The notes under the pieces are model-generated. The model had not been told where the DNA came from and made no database searches. It was given only the letters and a program-made list of their open reading frames with translations. Made by a program: the position numbers and the translations under genes. 21,936 bases of DNA from an uncultured Bacilli bacterium (GTDB taxonomy: Bacteria; Bacillota_I; Bacilli_A; RF39; UBA660). Location: positions 1-21,936 of the forward strand of contig CAKOPW010000019.1 in the NCBI GenBank assembly GCA_934101115.1, given 5' to 3'. Every line of letters begins with the position of its first letter. The stretch's first letter is position 1. Below are positions 1 to 7,469 of this stretch, piece after piece.

Positions 1-953
1 GATTTTACATTTAAGAAGAATGCTATCATTCCTGGAAATATAGAAACTAATGTTATTGGTCCAAGAGCACTTTGGGCCTCTTTAAAGGTTTTAGCACGTG
101 AAGCGATGCTTATACAAATTCCACTTATCATAAATGCATATGCAACTATTATTAAACCAGCAAACACAACTTGACCGATATTTAAAGTTATATCTACTCC
201 ATTATAAATATCAAAGTGACTTCCTGCATACATAAGAGAGAAATATGCAAGGATTAAAGAAATAATTCCTGTTACAATTGACGAAATGGCTACACTTATA
301 TATTTTCCAATTATTATACTTTTTGAACTAATTGGTAAAGTAAGCAAAGTTTCTAAGGTTCCTCTTTCTTTTTCACCAGCTGTTGTATCAGTTGCTGGAT
401 AAGTTGATGCAACTGTTACTGCCATCATGATAAACATAAAAGCATAACTAACAATATAATTTGCAAAGAAGTTTTCTTCTTCTAAGGTTACGTTTGATAA
501 TGTAATAATGTCTAAAACATCATCAGGTTTGATATTTTTATTGATTAAATAATTTTCTTGAAGAATGCTCTTATATTGTTCAAAATAACTACTTATAAGA
601 CTTACTGCATAACTTGAAGTATCATTTTCGTAGCCATAAGTTTCATAATGGTTTCCATCCTTAGTAACATATAAATTGATACTACCATCTTTATACATAT
701 TTTCAAGTTCTTCTTTTGTACCAGTTATAACATCAATTTTAAAACTATCGGCTAAATATTTTTCAGTTTCATTTAACTCATAAGCAAAACCTATTTTATT
801 GTAATCTTCGATATCTTTATTGACATTGTTTTCAAATAAATAAGACATTCCAATTATAATTAATGGAATCATTAGAGGTACAATTAACATCATTGATAAG
901 GATTTTTTATCTCTAAATATTTCCCTTAACTCTTTTTTTAATATATTAATCAT
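1..953 (-). CDS. ABC-2 type transporter permease (NatB-like), partial at the window edge
   Basis: Membrane subunit of an ABC exporter, partner of the ATPase encoded immediately upstream. The frame stays open from ATG 953 to position 1, giving about 317 residues, so the C-terminus lies outside the window. It begins MINILKKELREIFRDKKS, followed by a hydrophobic segment (about residues 19-39), a long extracytoplasmic loop (about 40-175) and further membrane segments. The conserved ABC-2 permease signature GEKERGTLETLL, with a following LP, lies near residue 205. GGAGGG at 961-966 is its ribosome binding site and sits inside the end of the ATPase gene, which it overlaps by 8 bases, so the two are translationally coupled. 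The layout (N-terminal helix, large outer loop, ERGTLE motif) resembles NatB sodium-extrusion permeases, but the substrate cannot be read from sequence and could equally be a drug or peptide. Confidence 0.85.
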   Translation of the reverse strand, partial: MINILKKELREIFRDKKSLSMMLIVPLMIPLIIIGMSYLFENNVNKDIEDYNKIGFAYELNETEKYLADSFKIDVITGTKEELENMYKDGSINLYVTKDGNHYETYGYENDTSSYAVSLISSYFEQYKSILQENYLINKNIKPDDVLDIITLSNVTLEEENFFANYIVSYAFMFIMMAVTVASTYPATDTTAGEKERGTLETLLTLPISSKSIIIGKYISVAISSIVTGIISLILAYFSLMYAGSHFDIYNGVDITLNIGQVVFAGLIIVAYAFMISGICISIASRAKTFKEAQSALGPITLVSIFPGMIAFFLNVK

Positions 954-1695
954 TTTTTACCCCTCCAATCAATGTGAAGAAAGCATCTCTTAAGTTGCTT
1001 TGTTTTGTTTGCTTATTGATTTCTTCAGGTGTACCAGAAGAAATAACTTTACCATTATTTATTAATACAACATAATCACAGATGTTTTCTGCTTCTTCCA
1101 TATAATGTGTTGAATAAATAATTGATGCTCCATTTTTCTTCTCTTCTTTGATAAAATCAAGAATTACTTGACTAGATATAATATCAAGTCCACTTGTTGC
1201 TTCATCAAGAATATAGTATTTTGGTTTATGAACTAAGCATCTTGCAATATTTATTCTTTGAGTTTGACCTGTTGATAAAACACCTATTCTTTTATCTATA
1301 AAAGTACTCAAATCAAGTCTATTTATAATTTCTTCAATTCTTTTTTCGCTTTCCTCTTTTTCAACTCTATAAATATCAGCAAACATTTTTAATAGTTCAC
1401 GTCCTGTTATTGAATTATATAGCTTTGTATTTCCAGAAAGATAGGCAATTTCATTCTTTATTTTTAAAGCAGATGAAGAAATCTCCAAACCATCATACAA
1501 AATAGATCCGTTAGTTGGAGTAAGAATTCCGGCAATCATTCTCAGTAAAGTTGTTTTGCCTGCTCCATTTGGCCCAAGTACGCCAACAATGCTTCCATCG
1601 GGAACTTTTAAACTAATATTATCATCAGCTAGAATAATATTATTTTTTTTAGATTTCTCTTTAAATTGTTTACTCACGTTTTTTATTTCTATCAT
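946..1695 (-). CDS. ABC transporter ATP-binding protein (NatA-like)
   Basis: Cytoplasmic ATPase of a two-gene ABC exporter. Its 249 residues show Walker A GPNGAGKT (41-48), a signature loop LSTGQTQR (140-147, with T in place of the usual third residue), Walker B YYILDEATSGLD (160-171) and the switch histidine in YSTH (194-197). The Q-loop region reads AYLSGNTKLY (84-93), without the usual glutamine; I recall a similar loop in NatA/CcmA-type ATPases, which together with the NatB-like partner suggests an Na+ or drug exporter, but the substrate is inferred. Start ATG 1695 is preceded by GAGGTGAG. It is downstream of the BIG2-like gene with a 52-base gap containing no hairpin terminator. A weak promoter (TTGCTT-17-AATAAT) could be present in that gap, so it may be read from both the upstream operon and its own start. 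Confidence 0.9.
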   Translation of the reverse strand: MIEIKNVSKQFKEKSKKNNIILADDNISLKVPDGSIVGVLGPNGAGKTTLLRMIAGILTPTNGSILYDGLEISSSALKIKNEIAYLSGNTKLYNSITGRELLKMFADIYRVEKEESEKRIEEIINRLDLSTFIDKRIGVLSTGQTQRINIARCLVHKPKYYILDEATSGLDIISSQVILDFIKEEKKNGASIIYSTHYMEEAENICDYVVLINNGKVISSGTPEEINKQTKQSNLRDAFFTLIGGVKND

Positions 1696-1747
1696 ATTCT
1701 CACCTCTTTAATTATTTCATTTAAGCAAATAAAAAGCAACTTAAATA

Positions 1748-2731
1748 TTAGTTACCTTTATAAATTATTTTCATTCCGGTTTTACTTCCATCGTTTAAAG
1801 TAAATTCCAAATTATATGTTCCTTCATTTGTTAAATTAACAGTATATTTAAATGTATTAGGCTCTTCGATATCCGGTTCAATATAGTTTACACTTCCATT
1901 ATTATCAATTGTGGAAGTTAAATCATTATATGTAATATTTTTATCTAAGCTCTTTACTAATATATTTAAAGTTCTTATATTTGTAGTATATTCACTGTAT
2001 TCCCTCATAGAGTTATTTTCCATTAAATATATTGCAATACGATTTTTGATAACATATAAGTTGCTAGTTGAAGTAATGCCATTATAGTCCATTTGTAATG
2101 TTGTCTTACCTAAGCTTTTTCCAGATATTATACCATCTTTAATAGTTGCAATATTTTCATCATCTACTAAAACATCAAAAAAACTTGCTTCAACATTTTC
2201 AGGATTAGTGTCCAAACTTAATTGAGCTTTATCATCTAAATAAACGTAATAATTATCATTAAAAAGTTTAGCCGATGATATATAGTCACTGAAAACACTT
2301 AAAGTAATTTCAGCCGTTTTATCTTGGTAAGTTGCTTTCAATTTAGTTGTACCTAATTTATTTAAAGCTTTTAACATAAGACCTTCTTTAGTGCTTTTAA
2401 TGTCAATAATTGTTTCATCATAATCACTGAATTTGATATTTTTTACGTTTATTGATTTTAAACTCATAATCGAAGAAATATCAATAGATTCATTTGTTTT
2501 TAATGAATATGTTGAATTAATAAAACCAAGTTTACAATCCTTACATAAATTCATCGTTGTAACTTTTTTAGTAGTTGCTTCTATTCTATCTCCATCTTCA
2601 TTAGTTATTGGTTTATTTAAAATGGTTAATAAATACATAAGTACAATTATTAAAAATATTCCTATAATTATAGTATAAATAACTGTTTTTAAATTAATTG
2701 TTCCATCATCATTTATAAATAATTTTCTCAT
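1748..2731 (-). CDS. Membrane-anchored exported protein with BIG2-like Ig repeats
   Basis: Function unknown; probably a cell-envelope protein. The 327 residues begin with a short cytoplasmic stretch (1-15) and one hydrophobic helix (about 16-38), with no signal-peptidase site evident, so it looks like a type II anchored protein with the bulk outside. After a CKDC pair (C63, C66) come two stretches resembling group-2 bacterial Ig-like (BIG2) repeats: about 104-146, and about 191-227 containing DENIATIKDGIISGKSLGKT, the usual D..ia.v..G.i.g...G.t pattern. The C-terminal 100 residues look beta-rich. ATG 2731 overlaps the TGA stop of the Nudix gene by 4 bases (ATGA), so translation is coupled. 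BIG2 domains are common in surface proteins; no binding partner can be assigned. The CxxC outside the membrane could be a disulfide or a metal ligand. Confidence 0.7.
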   Translation of the reverse strand: MRKLFINDDGTINLKTVIYTIIIGIFLIIVLMYLLTILNKPITNEDGDRIEATTKKVTTMNLCKDCKLGFINSTYSLKTNESIDISSIMSLKSINVKNIKFSDYDETIIDIKSTKEGLMLKALNKLGTTKLKATYQDKTAEITLSVFSDYISSAKLFNDNYYVYLDDKAQLSLDTNPENVEASFFDVLVDDENIATIKDGIISGKSLGKTTLQMDYNGITSTSNLYVIKNRIAIYLMENNSMREYSEYTTNIRTLNILVKSLDKNITYNDLTSTIDNNGSVNYIEPDIEEPNTFKYTVNLTNEGTYNLEFTLNDGSKTGMKIIYKGN

Positions 2732-3225
2732 TTCATCCTCTTTATTACTTTAATAAATTCATAAGTTGATTTTGAAAGTTCTTCTTCTCTTATTTCATCT
2801 AAAGAGAATGTTTCAAAATCATAACTGCGATTTTGTTCTTTATTTTCTAGTTTTCCCGATTCTAAATAACCTATGTATCCTAATATTATCCAATCAACAT
2901 ATTCTTTAGTTTCATTATCAAAGCTTTTATTGTGATATGCTCCAATAAATTCACCTATTCTAACACTATAATTTCCAGTTTCTTCAACTATTTCTCTTTT
3001 TAAAGCTTCAACAAAATTAACATCACTTTTGTTAACTGATCCACCTATTGCTTGTAATAAACCAACTTCATCTCTGGCACCTGGACCTCTTCTATTTAAA
3101 ATAACACGTCCATTTTTATCAAAGATAAAACATATTACAGCAACTTTAAATTTTTTTAAAGATTCATCATCAATAATTTTTTCTACTAACTCATCTGTAT
3201 TCATTACTTCGTCATAAAAAAGCAT
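2728..3225 (-). CDS. Nudix hydrolase family protein
   Basis: Nudix enzymes hydrolyse nucleoside diphosphates linked to another moiety. In this 165-residue protein a beta strand VAVICFIFDKNGRVILNRR (28-46) is followed by GG (61-62) and the Nudix helix REIVEETG (77-84), the metal-binding half of the motif. The first half is degenerate: after GG it reads SVNKSDVNFVEALK, one residue longer than the G-x5-E-x7-REUxEExGU consensus and without the first Glu. Activity is therefore likely but the substrate is unknown. It could also be an isopentenyl-diphosphate isomerase-like or housecleaning hydrolase. Start ATG 3225 follows AGGAAGTG at good spacing; an internal ATG at residue 8 is less well placed. 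It lies 11 bases after the SpoVIF-like gene and overlaps the next gene by ATGA, which fits an operon. Confidence 0.85.
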   Translation of the reverse strand: MLFYDEVMNTDELVEKIIDDESLKKFKVAVICFIFDKNGRVILNRRGPGARDEVGLLQAIGGSVNKSDVNFVEALKREIVEETGNYSVRIGEFIGAYHNKSFDNETKEYVDWIILGYIGYLESGKLENKEQNRSYDFETFSLDEIREEELSKSTYEFIKVIKRMK

Positions 3226-3236
3226 TTAATCACTTC

Positions 3237-3479
3237 CTAAAACATTTTATCTATATTTGTTGGTACTTTATCATTAACTATTAAGTTAATGATCTTATCC
3301 TCTTTTTCTTGGGAAACTTCCTTACCAGTTAGTTTACTCAACTCTCTAATAATACCACTTAATGTTTTAGGATCTTTCATATTTCCTTCATTAAGTCTAC
3401 TAGCAATATTTATAATTGATTCCTTACTAACTTTAGTTTTAGCCTTCACCTTGTTAAAGACTTCATCATTAATTTCCAT
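3237..3479 (-). CDS. Stage VI sporulation protein F-like small protein
   Basis: An 80-residue soluble, mostly helical protein. It resembles the SpoVIF family of spore-formers in three ways: a repeat-like helix pair in the first half (KTKVSKESIINIASRLNEG), a middle stretch LSGIIRELSKLTGKEVSQEK, and a C-terminal end KEDKIINLIVNDKVP with a closing KMF, where SpoVIF proteins typically carry a similar E-D-x-I-V-x-x-I-x-x-x-x-VP...KMF pattern. This is from memory of the family, not a search. I chose ATG 3479 over an ATG 13 codons upstream because AGAGGTG sits 5 bases before it, while the longer form has no ribosome binding site. SpoVIF acts late in spore coat maturation in Bacillus; whether this organism sporulates is unknown. 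It is cotranscribed with the Nudix gene 11 bases downstream. Confidence 0.65.
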   Translation of the reverse strand: MEINDEVFNKVKAKTKVSKESIINIASRLNEGNMKDPKTLSGIIRELSKLTGKEVSQEKEDKIINLIVNDKVPTNIDKMF

Positions 3480-3526
3480 ATAAACACCTCTAGTATATTT
3501 ATATGAATATATGCCCAACTTGTTCG

Positions 3527-4498
3527 TTATTTTAATTTATAAACATAAGTTAAATCACTTAACATAACAATAAATGTTGCTTCATGATGATTTTTTATAT
3601 CAAGATAATTTATTGGACATTTGCTTTCTTTGCTTGCATTTAATAGTTCTTTAAAACTACTAACAAAAGTAATTTTCTTATTATCAATTCTTGGAAAACT
3701 TTTAACATTTACAATATTCTTATCGTATTTGTGTAGTATTTTTTCTAAACGATAATCGAAAGAATTCTTAGTTGATAAAATATTTCTCAATAGCAAGATA
3801 ATTATTAATGCAAATAATATTATTGATGAAAGAAGTTCTAAACATATAGCGTAGCAAGTATTTATATCAACTCTTCCATAAATAGTTTCATTTTTCTTTT
3901 CATTTACTGGGTTTATAGTTCCATTATTTAAATCTATACTAAGAATAACATCATCATTTTTAGATATGTCCTTACTTAAATAGTTATTATACATTTTGAT
4001 ATCATTTACTAGTACATAATCTATACGAGCTTTTTTACCTTTATAATATTCGTTTTCAATTGCTTTTAAATATTCAACGTAATCTTCACTAAAGTTAATT
4101 TCTTTAGTTTCTTTTATGTTTAACACACTTCCATTTACATCTGTTGGAACAACGTCAGTATTGAATAAATCTTCAATAAATAAGTCTTTTTCATCATCAC
4201 TTATTACAAGTTTTCCAATAATTTTATAATTATCTTTTATTGTTGATTTAATATTTAAAGTCATTGAGTAATTATATAAGACACTTATCTTATCTAAATC
4301 ATTTAAAGATGTAAATGTTGTTGTTTTATCCTTATTAACAAGTTTGTAATTTGTTGTGTATTCAACACGCGCATTCATTTTTTTTATATATTTATTGCTA
4401 TCAAAATTGTAAAAAAAGCTTATAAAAAATGCACTTACAAACGTTAATAGCAATAATATAATGATAAATAAACGATATAAATTAACCTTTTTATTCAT
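3527..4498 (-). CDS. Two-pass membrane protein, DUF5305-like
   Basis: A 323-residue protein with an N-terminal helix (about 8-29), an extracytoplasmic domain of about 180 residues, a second helix (about 217-238), and a C-terminal cytoplasmic domain. The cytoplasmic end (about 258-323) reads as a short motif unit: IVNVKSFP, then ITFVSSFKELLNASKESKCP, then ATFIVMLSDLTYVYKL. That pattern (a strand, a helix beginning with SF.EL, a P, and a closing strand ending in YVY) matches DUF5305 proteins, which I recall being found in clostridia and archaea beside SipW-type signal peptidases. Start ATG 4498 follows GGGTGAT; the longer TTG form has no ribosome binding site. It lies 22 bases downstream of a small exported protein with which it probably works. 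The role is unknown, perhaps handling or assembly of exported fibre-like proteins. Confidence 0.65.
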   Translation of the reverse strand: MNKKVNLYRLFIIILLLLTFVSAFFISFFYNFDSNKYIKKMNARVEYTTNYKLVNKDKTTTFTSLNDLDKISVLYNYSMTLNIKSTIKDNYKIIGKLVISDDEKDLFIEDLFNTDVVPTDVNGSVLNIKETKEINFSEDYVEYLKAIENEYYKGKKARIDYVLVNDIKMYNNYLSKDISKNDDVILSIDLNNGTINPVNEKKNETIYGRVDINTCYAICLELLSSIILFALIIILLLRNILSTKNSFDYRLEKILHKYDKNIVNVKSFPRIDNKKITFVSSFKELLNASKESKCPINYLDIKNHHEATFIVMLSDLTYVYKLK

Positions 4499-4520
4499 GA
4501 AATCACCCAATTTTATTCTT

Positions 4521-4940
4521 TTAATTTAATTCTTTAAATAATAAACTTACCCCAATATCAACCTTTTTAGAACCATTGTTATCTTTTAATTTTATTTTTA
4601 AAGTTGCTGTATATTTGTCATGAGAAAACAATGTTTCTTTTATGTTATCTATCGATACATCTAAGTTAGCTGTATCTCCAATGATTTTCATACTATCATA
4701 CACGGCGTCAATGTTTCCGTCATTATAAATTTCTATCTTTTTTTCAAAAGTTTCATTTTCACTTAATTCAGTGTCAATATTTATAATACTTTCTTTTTCA
4801 CCATCTACAATATATCCAACATCCCAAGTGTTGTTGTAATCAGTTGGAATTGCAAAGGAATTTCCTAAAGTGAATACTCCAATCATTAATAATTCAATAG
4901 ATAGTAAAAACATTAATAAAAAAATCTTCTTGTCAGTCAT
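4521..4940 (-). CDS. Small exported protein, TasA/camelysin-like beta domain
   Basis: About 139 residues: a strongly hydrophobic N-terminal segment (about 4-25, MFLLSIELLMIGVFTLG) and then a compact beta-rich domain containing ENETFEKKIEIYNDGNIDA, the (T/F)xKxIxIxNDGx(I/L) strand pattern seen in TasA/camelysin-type and related exported proteins. It is the first gene after a perfect sigma-A promoter. The upstream ATG at 4949 would have AGGA only 1 base away; ATG 4940 has AGGA at 10 bases, which makes it the better start, though not certain. The neighbouring DUF5305-like protein strengthens the idea of an envelope fibre or matrix module. No SipW-type signal peptidase gene is present in this window. 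Identification rests on pattern, not on a search. Confidence 0.55.
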   Translation of the reverse strand: MTDKKIFLLMFLLSIELLMIGVFTLGNSFAIPTDYNNTWDVGYIVDGEKESIINIDTELSENETFEKKIEIYNDGNIDAVYDSMKIIGDTANLDVSIDNIKETLFSHDKYTATLKIKLKDNNGSKKVDIGVSLLFKELN

Positions 4941-4965
4941 AAAACACATATCCTATTCTATATAA

Positions 4966-4994
4966 ATTATACTTTTTAAAAATATATGTGTCAA
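4966..4994 (-). promoter_or_regulatory. Sigma-A promoter for the 4940-1 operon
   Basis: Minus-strand TTGACA (4994-4989), a 17-base spacer and TATAAT (4971-4966), a perfect consensus. Transcription should start near 4959, giving a leader of about 10-19 bases to the first gene. It follows directly on the miaA terminator. Confidence 0.85.
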
Positions 4995-5016
4995 TTGAAT
5001 ATGTTTCCTAAGTGTC

Positions 5017-5040
5017 AAAAAAGACATAAATTCTTATGTC
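5017..5040 (-). terminator. Intrinsic terminator after miaA
   Basis: Minus-strand GACATAA (5040-5034), loop GAAT, TTATGTC (5029-5023), then six T (5022-5017). It begins one base after the miaA stop codon and separates miaA from the next promoter. Confidence 0.85.
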
Positions 5041-5041
5041 C

Positions 5042-5890
5042 TTATTTTTCTAAATATTTTATAACTTCATTAACTGTGTTATTAAAATTATCAAAATCAA
5101 CATCAAACCACTTAATATCCATTTGGTTATTAAACCAAGTATATTGTCTTTTAGCATAATGCCTACTACGACTTTTTATAAGAGAAATGGCTTCTTCTAA
5201 ACTTATCTTGTTATCAAAATATTCATATAGTTCTTTATATCCAATTCCAGTCATTATAGCTTTGCTGCGTATACCTTCATCATATAAAGATTTTACTTCT
5301 TCAACAAGTCCATCTTCCATCATCTTATCTACTCTTTTATTTATTCGTTCATATAGTTTTTCTCTTGAAGTTGTAAGCCCTATAAATTTGGCATTGAAAA
5401 GCAACTTATCTCCGTCTAAAGATGCCTCTTTTTGATTTAATTTTCTTATAAGTCTTTTACGATTGTTTACATGAATATCACTTGATGGATCTTTTTTCTT
5501 AACCATCTCTAAAAGTTCTTCATTGCTGTATTCATCAAAATCTTCATAACTTTCTTCTTCAACAAATTTATAATCATAAAGTCCGGCTTTAATATAAAGT
5601 CCACTTCCACCAACAAGTATAATATCTTTATCTTTGTTTTCATCAATTACACGTCTTAAATCACGTTGATAATCAAAAATAGTATACATTTCAGTTGGAG
5701 AAACTATATCAAATAGTAGATGTGGTACTCCCTCTTTTTCTTCTTCAGTTACTTTAGCTGTTCCAATATTTAAATCTTTATACACTTGCATAGAATCAGC
5801 ATTTACAACTATTCCATTAAAATGTTTTGCTAAACTAACACTTAATTTAGTCTTACCAACTCCAGTTGGCCCACAAATAACATAGATCAC
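5042..5890 (-). CDS. miaA: tRNA dimethylallyltransferase
   Basis: Transfers a dimethylallyl group from DMAPP to N6 of A37 in tRNAs reading codons that begin with U. The 282 residues carry a P-loop GPTGVGKT (7-14), the substrate-binding NADSMQVYKDLNIGTAK (30-46), FDYQRD (72-77), VGGSGLYI (93-100) and the C-terminal tRNA-binding motif RHYAKRQYTWF (243-253), all MiaA hallmarks. It is a little shorter than typical MiaA (about 300-315), but motifs are intact. The start is GTG 5890, with AGGTGA 5 bases upstream; an ATG two codons in has poorer spacing. It is 29 bases behind the anchored protein at 5920-6717, with no terminator between; weak promoter-like sequence lies in the gap. A strong terminator follows its stop. 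Confidence 0.97.
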   Translation of the reverse strand: MIYVICGPTGVGKTKLSVSLAKHFNGIVVNADSMQVYKDLNIGTAKVTEEEKEGVPHLLFDIVSPTEMYTIFDYQRDLRRVIDENKDKDIILVGGSGLYIKAGLYDYKFVEEESYEDFDEYSNEELLEMVKKKDPSSDIHVNNRKRLIRKLNQKEASLDGDKLLFNAKFIGLTTSREKLYERINKRVDKMMEDGLVEEVKSLYDEGIRSKAIMTGIGYKELYEYFDNKISLEEAISLIKSRSRHYAKRQYTWFNNQMDIKWFDVDFDNFNNTVNEVIKYLEK

Positions 5891-5919
5891 TTAAATCACC
5901 TAAGGTTATTATACATAAA

Positions 5920-6717
5920 TTATAGATATTTTAATAGACTTGATTCATTGTTTTCAACTTTAATTTTATTGTTTGCAAGTTCTCTATATATTATTTTACT
6001 ATTGTTTAAAATTAATTTGTTTTTATTCTTTTTGCTTGCTTTCAAAAGATATTGAGTATTAATTTTAACATTATTTAATGTTACTTCTATTTTAGAGTTT
6101 TTTAAACTGAATAAATAGTTATTAACATATATTGTTTGATGATTTCCATTAATTGTAATATTTTTATCCAACTCAATATCTGATAAATCTAGACTATTAA
6201 GCAAAGTTATTGTACAGTCATTATCACAAGTATTTATAGCATCTTCAAAATCATGAAAATAATTATCTTTTGTTGCTATATTTGGATAATTTATTTCATA
6301 AGTTCCATTATTATTATCAATTGTATAATACTTAAAGCCATCATTAATAGTTAAGCTTTTATAAGATTTGTTAGATAATTTTAAAATTTTCTTAGAATAT
6401 GACTTAGAATATTCTTCATTTTGCTCATTAAATATTTTCCAACTACTCTTTTTAGATTTTAATAGATTTTTTAAATCATCTTCACTTATATTACTAACTA
6501 CATTAGGTTCATTAGAATCAAAATATATCTTGTTTTTCTCTACTCTCATAGAAATTGATTTTCTATTTTTTGTTGTAGTTACCACTTTGTTGGCATTCCT
6601 TGCAATTGTATTTTCAACTGTTAAAGAAGTTATCTTCTTATCATCCATTAAACCGATGATAAAAACAGCAACTATAATTAAAAAAGTTATCACTGAATTT
6701 TTTACTATTTTTTCCAT
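5920..6717 (-). CDS. Membrane-anchored exported protein of unknown function
   Basis: Not recognised as a named family. The 265-residue form begins MEKIVKN, then a hydrophobic helix (about 8-23), followed by a basic, Lys/Asn/Ser-rich exported region. The C-terminal half (about 140-250) has repeated short strands such as DCTITLLNSLDLSDIELDKN, ITINGNHQTIYVNNYLFS and IEVTLNNVKINTQYL, the repeating pattern typical of right-handed beta-helix (pectate-lyase-like) folds. No catalytic residues can be proposed. Start ATG 6717 has GGAA at 8 bases; a longer TTG form from 6750 would overlap the -10 element. It is divergent from def and shares a 147-base intergenic region containing repeated GTAAA motifs. 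It probably shares a transcript with miaA downstream. Confidence 0.55.
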   Translation of the reverse strand: MEKIVKNSVITFLIIVAVFIIGLMDDKKITSLTVENTIARNANKVVTTTKNRKSISMRVEKNKIYFDSNEPNVVSNISEDDLKNLLKSKKSSWKIFNEQNEEYSKSYSKKILKLSNKSYKSLTINDGFKYYTIDNNNGTYEINYPNIATKDNYFHDFEDAINTCDNDCTITLLNSLDLSDIELDKNITINGNHQTIYVNNYLFSLKNSKIEVTLNNVKINTQYLLKASKKNKNKLILNNSKIIYRELANNKIKVENNESSLLKYL

Positions 6718-6741
6718 TAAATCAATTCCGTTTCTATAATT

Positions 6742-6770
6742 AGTATACAAAAAACGTAAAAAAACGTAAA
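6742..6770 (-). promoter_or_regulatory. Candidate sigma-A promoter for the 6717-5042 genes
   Basis: Minus-strand TTTACG (6770-6765), a 17-base spacer and TATACT (6747-6742). The -35 matches consensus at four of six bases. It lies in the GTAAA repeat region. Confidence 0.5.
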
Positions 6771-6803
6771 TGCATTGAAGTAAATTTCAAGTAAAGTTTA
6801 CGC
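6755..6803. repeat. GTAAA iterons and GTAAAGTTTAC palindrome between divergent genes
   Basis: GTAAA begins at 6756, 6766, 6780 and 6791 on the plus strand (steps of 10, 14 and 11), and the last copy forms the near-palindrome GTAAAGTTTAC at 6791-6801. The copies span the -35 of the leftward promoter and lie just upstream of the def -35. This could be a binding array for a regulator; chance clustering in AT-rich DNA is possible. Confidence 0.4.
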
Positions 6804-6807
6804 AAAC

Positions 6808-6836
6808 TTGATTAATAATCTTTTTTTTGATAGAAT
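6808..6836 (+). promoter_or_regulatory. Promoter for def
   Basis: TTGATT (6808-6813), a 17-base spacer and TAGAAT (6831-6836), with an extended -10 TGA just before it. Transcription should begin near 6843, about 22 bases before the def ATG. Confidence 0.75.
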
Positions 6837-6864
6837 ACGTTTATTGAAGAAATGGGGATGTTTT

Positions 6865-7416
6865 ATGGAATTACCAAATATAACTATATTAGATGAAAAA
6901 GATAAAAGATTACATCAAAGATCAGAAGAAGTTACTTTTCCTCTTGATGAAGATTTGATAAAAACTATACATGATTCTCTTGATTACTTAGAAATGAGTC
7001 AAGATGAAGAAATTGCAAAAAAGTATGATTTAAGAGCTGGTATGGGACTTTCAATGTGTCAAATCGGTATAATGAAACGTATATTTGTTGTAAGTGAAGA
7101 TAACGGTGATGGTACTTTTGAAAGATACGTTGTTATAAATCCAAAAGTATTGAGTCATTCAGAAGAACTTATCTATGTTGGTGAAGGTGAAGGATGTTTA
7201 TCAGTTAATCGCGAGGTAAAAGGAATAGTCCCTAGATATGCTAGAATGAAAGTCAAAGCTTATAACGAATATGGCGATGAATATATAATTCGTGTAAGAG
7301 AAGATATTTCAATTGCTTTTCAACATGAAATGGATCACTTAGATGGAATTCTTTTTGTAGATAAAATTGATCCAAAGAATCCTTTTAAAGATAAAGAAAA
7401 AATGAGAGAAATTTAA
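6865..7416 (+). CDS. def: Peptide deformylase
   Basis: Metalloenzyme that removes the N-formyl group from nascent proteins at the ribosome. The 183-residue protein has the three family motifs: GMGLSMCQ (59-66, a variant of GxGLAAxQ), EGCLS (109-113, with metal ligand C111) and HEMDH (154-158, ligands H154 and H158 with catalytic E155). Length and the spacing of motifs fit the type 2 class of Gram-positive bacteria. I chose ATG 6865 because GGGGAT lies 5 bases upstream; an in-frame start at 6808 would overlap the promoter. It is the only gene on the plus strand, with its own promoter and terminator. The two substitutions in motif 1 (SM for AA) are within the variation of type 2 enzymes. Confidence 0.97.
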   Translation: MELPNITILDEKDKRLHQRSEEVTFPLDEDLIKTIHDSLDYLEMSQDEEIAKKYDLRAGMGLSMCQIGIMKRIFVVSEDNGDGTFERYVVINPKVLSHSEELIYVGEGEGCLSVNREVKGIVPRYARMKVKAYNEYGDEYIIRVREDISIAFQHEMDHLDGILFVDKIDPKNPFKDKEKMREI

Positions 7417-7450
7417 AAAACTAGTTGAGTTCAATTCAGCCAGTTTTTTT
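7416..7450. terminator. Two-way terminator between def and the 7470-8789 gene
   Basis: AAAAAACTAGTTGAG, loop TTCAA, then TTCAGCCAGTTTTTTT. The stem has one mismatch and two wobble pairs. A-runs and T-runs on both sides give a T-tract on each strand, so it can stop transcription of both convergent genes. Confidence 0.75.
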
Positions 7451-7469
7451 ATTTGTAAATAAATTAGTT

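Noticed and set aside
2728..2730. Mycoplasma-type code with TGA read as Trp
   Set aside because: TGA here forms an ATGA stop-start overlap with the next gene, and Trp codons checked (for example in miaA) are TGG, so the standard code is more likely.
6368..6739. Plus-strand open frame of 123 codons
   Set aside because: Antisense to the anchored exported protein gene; Leu/Phe-rich as expected from reading Lys/Asn-rich DNA backwards.
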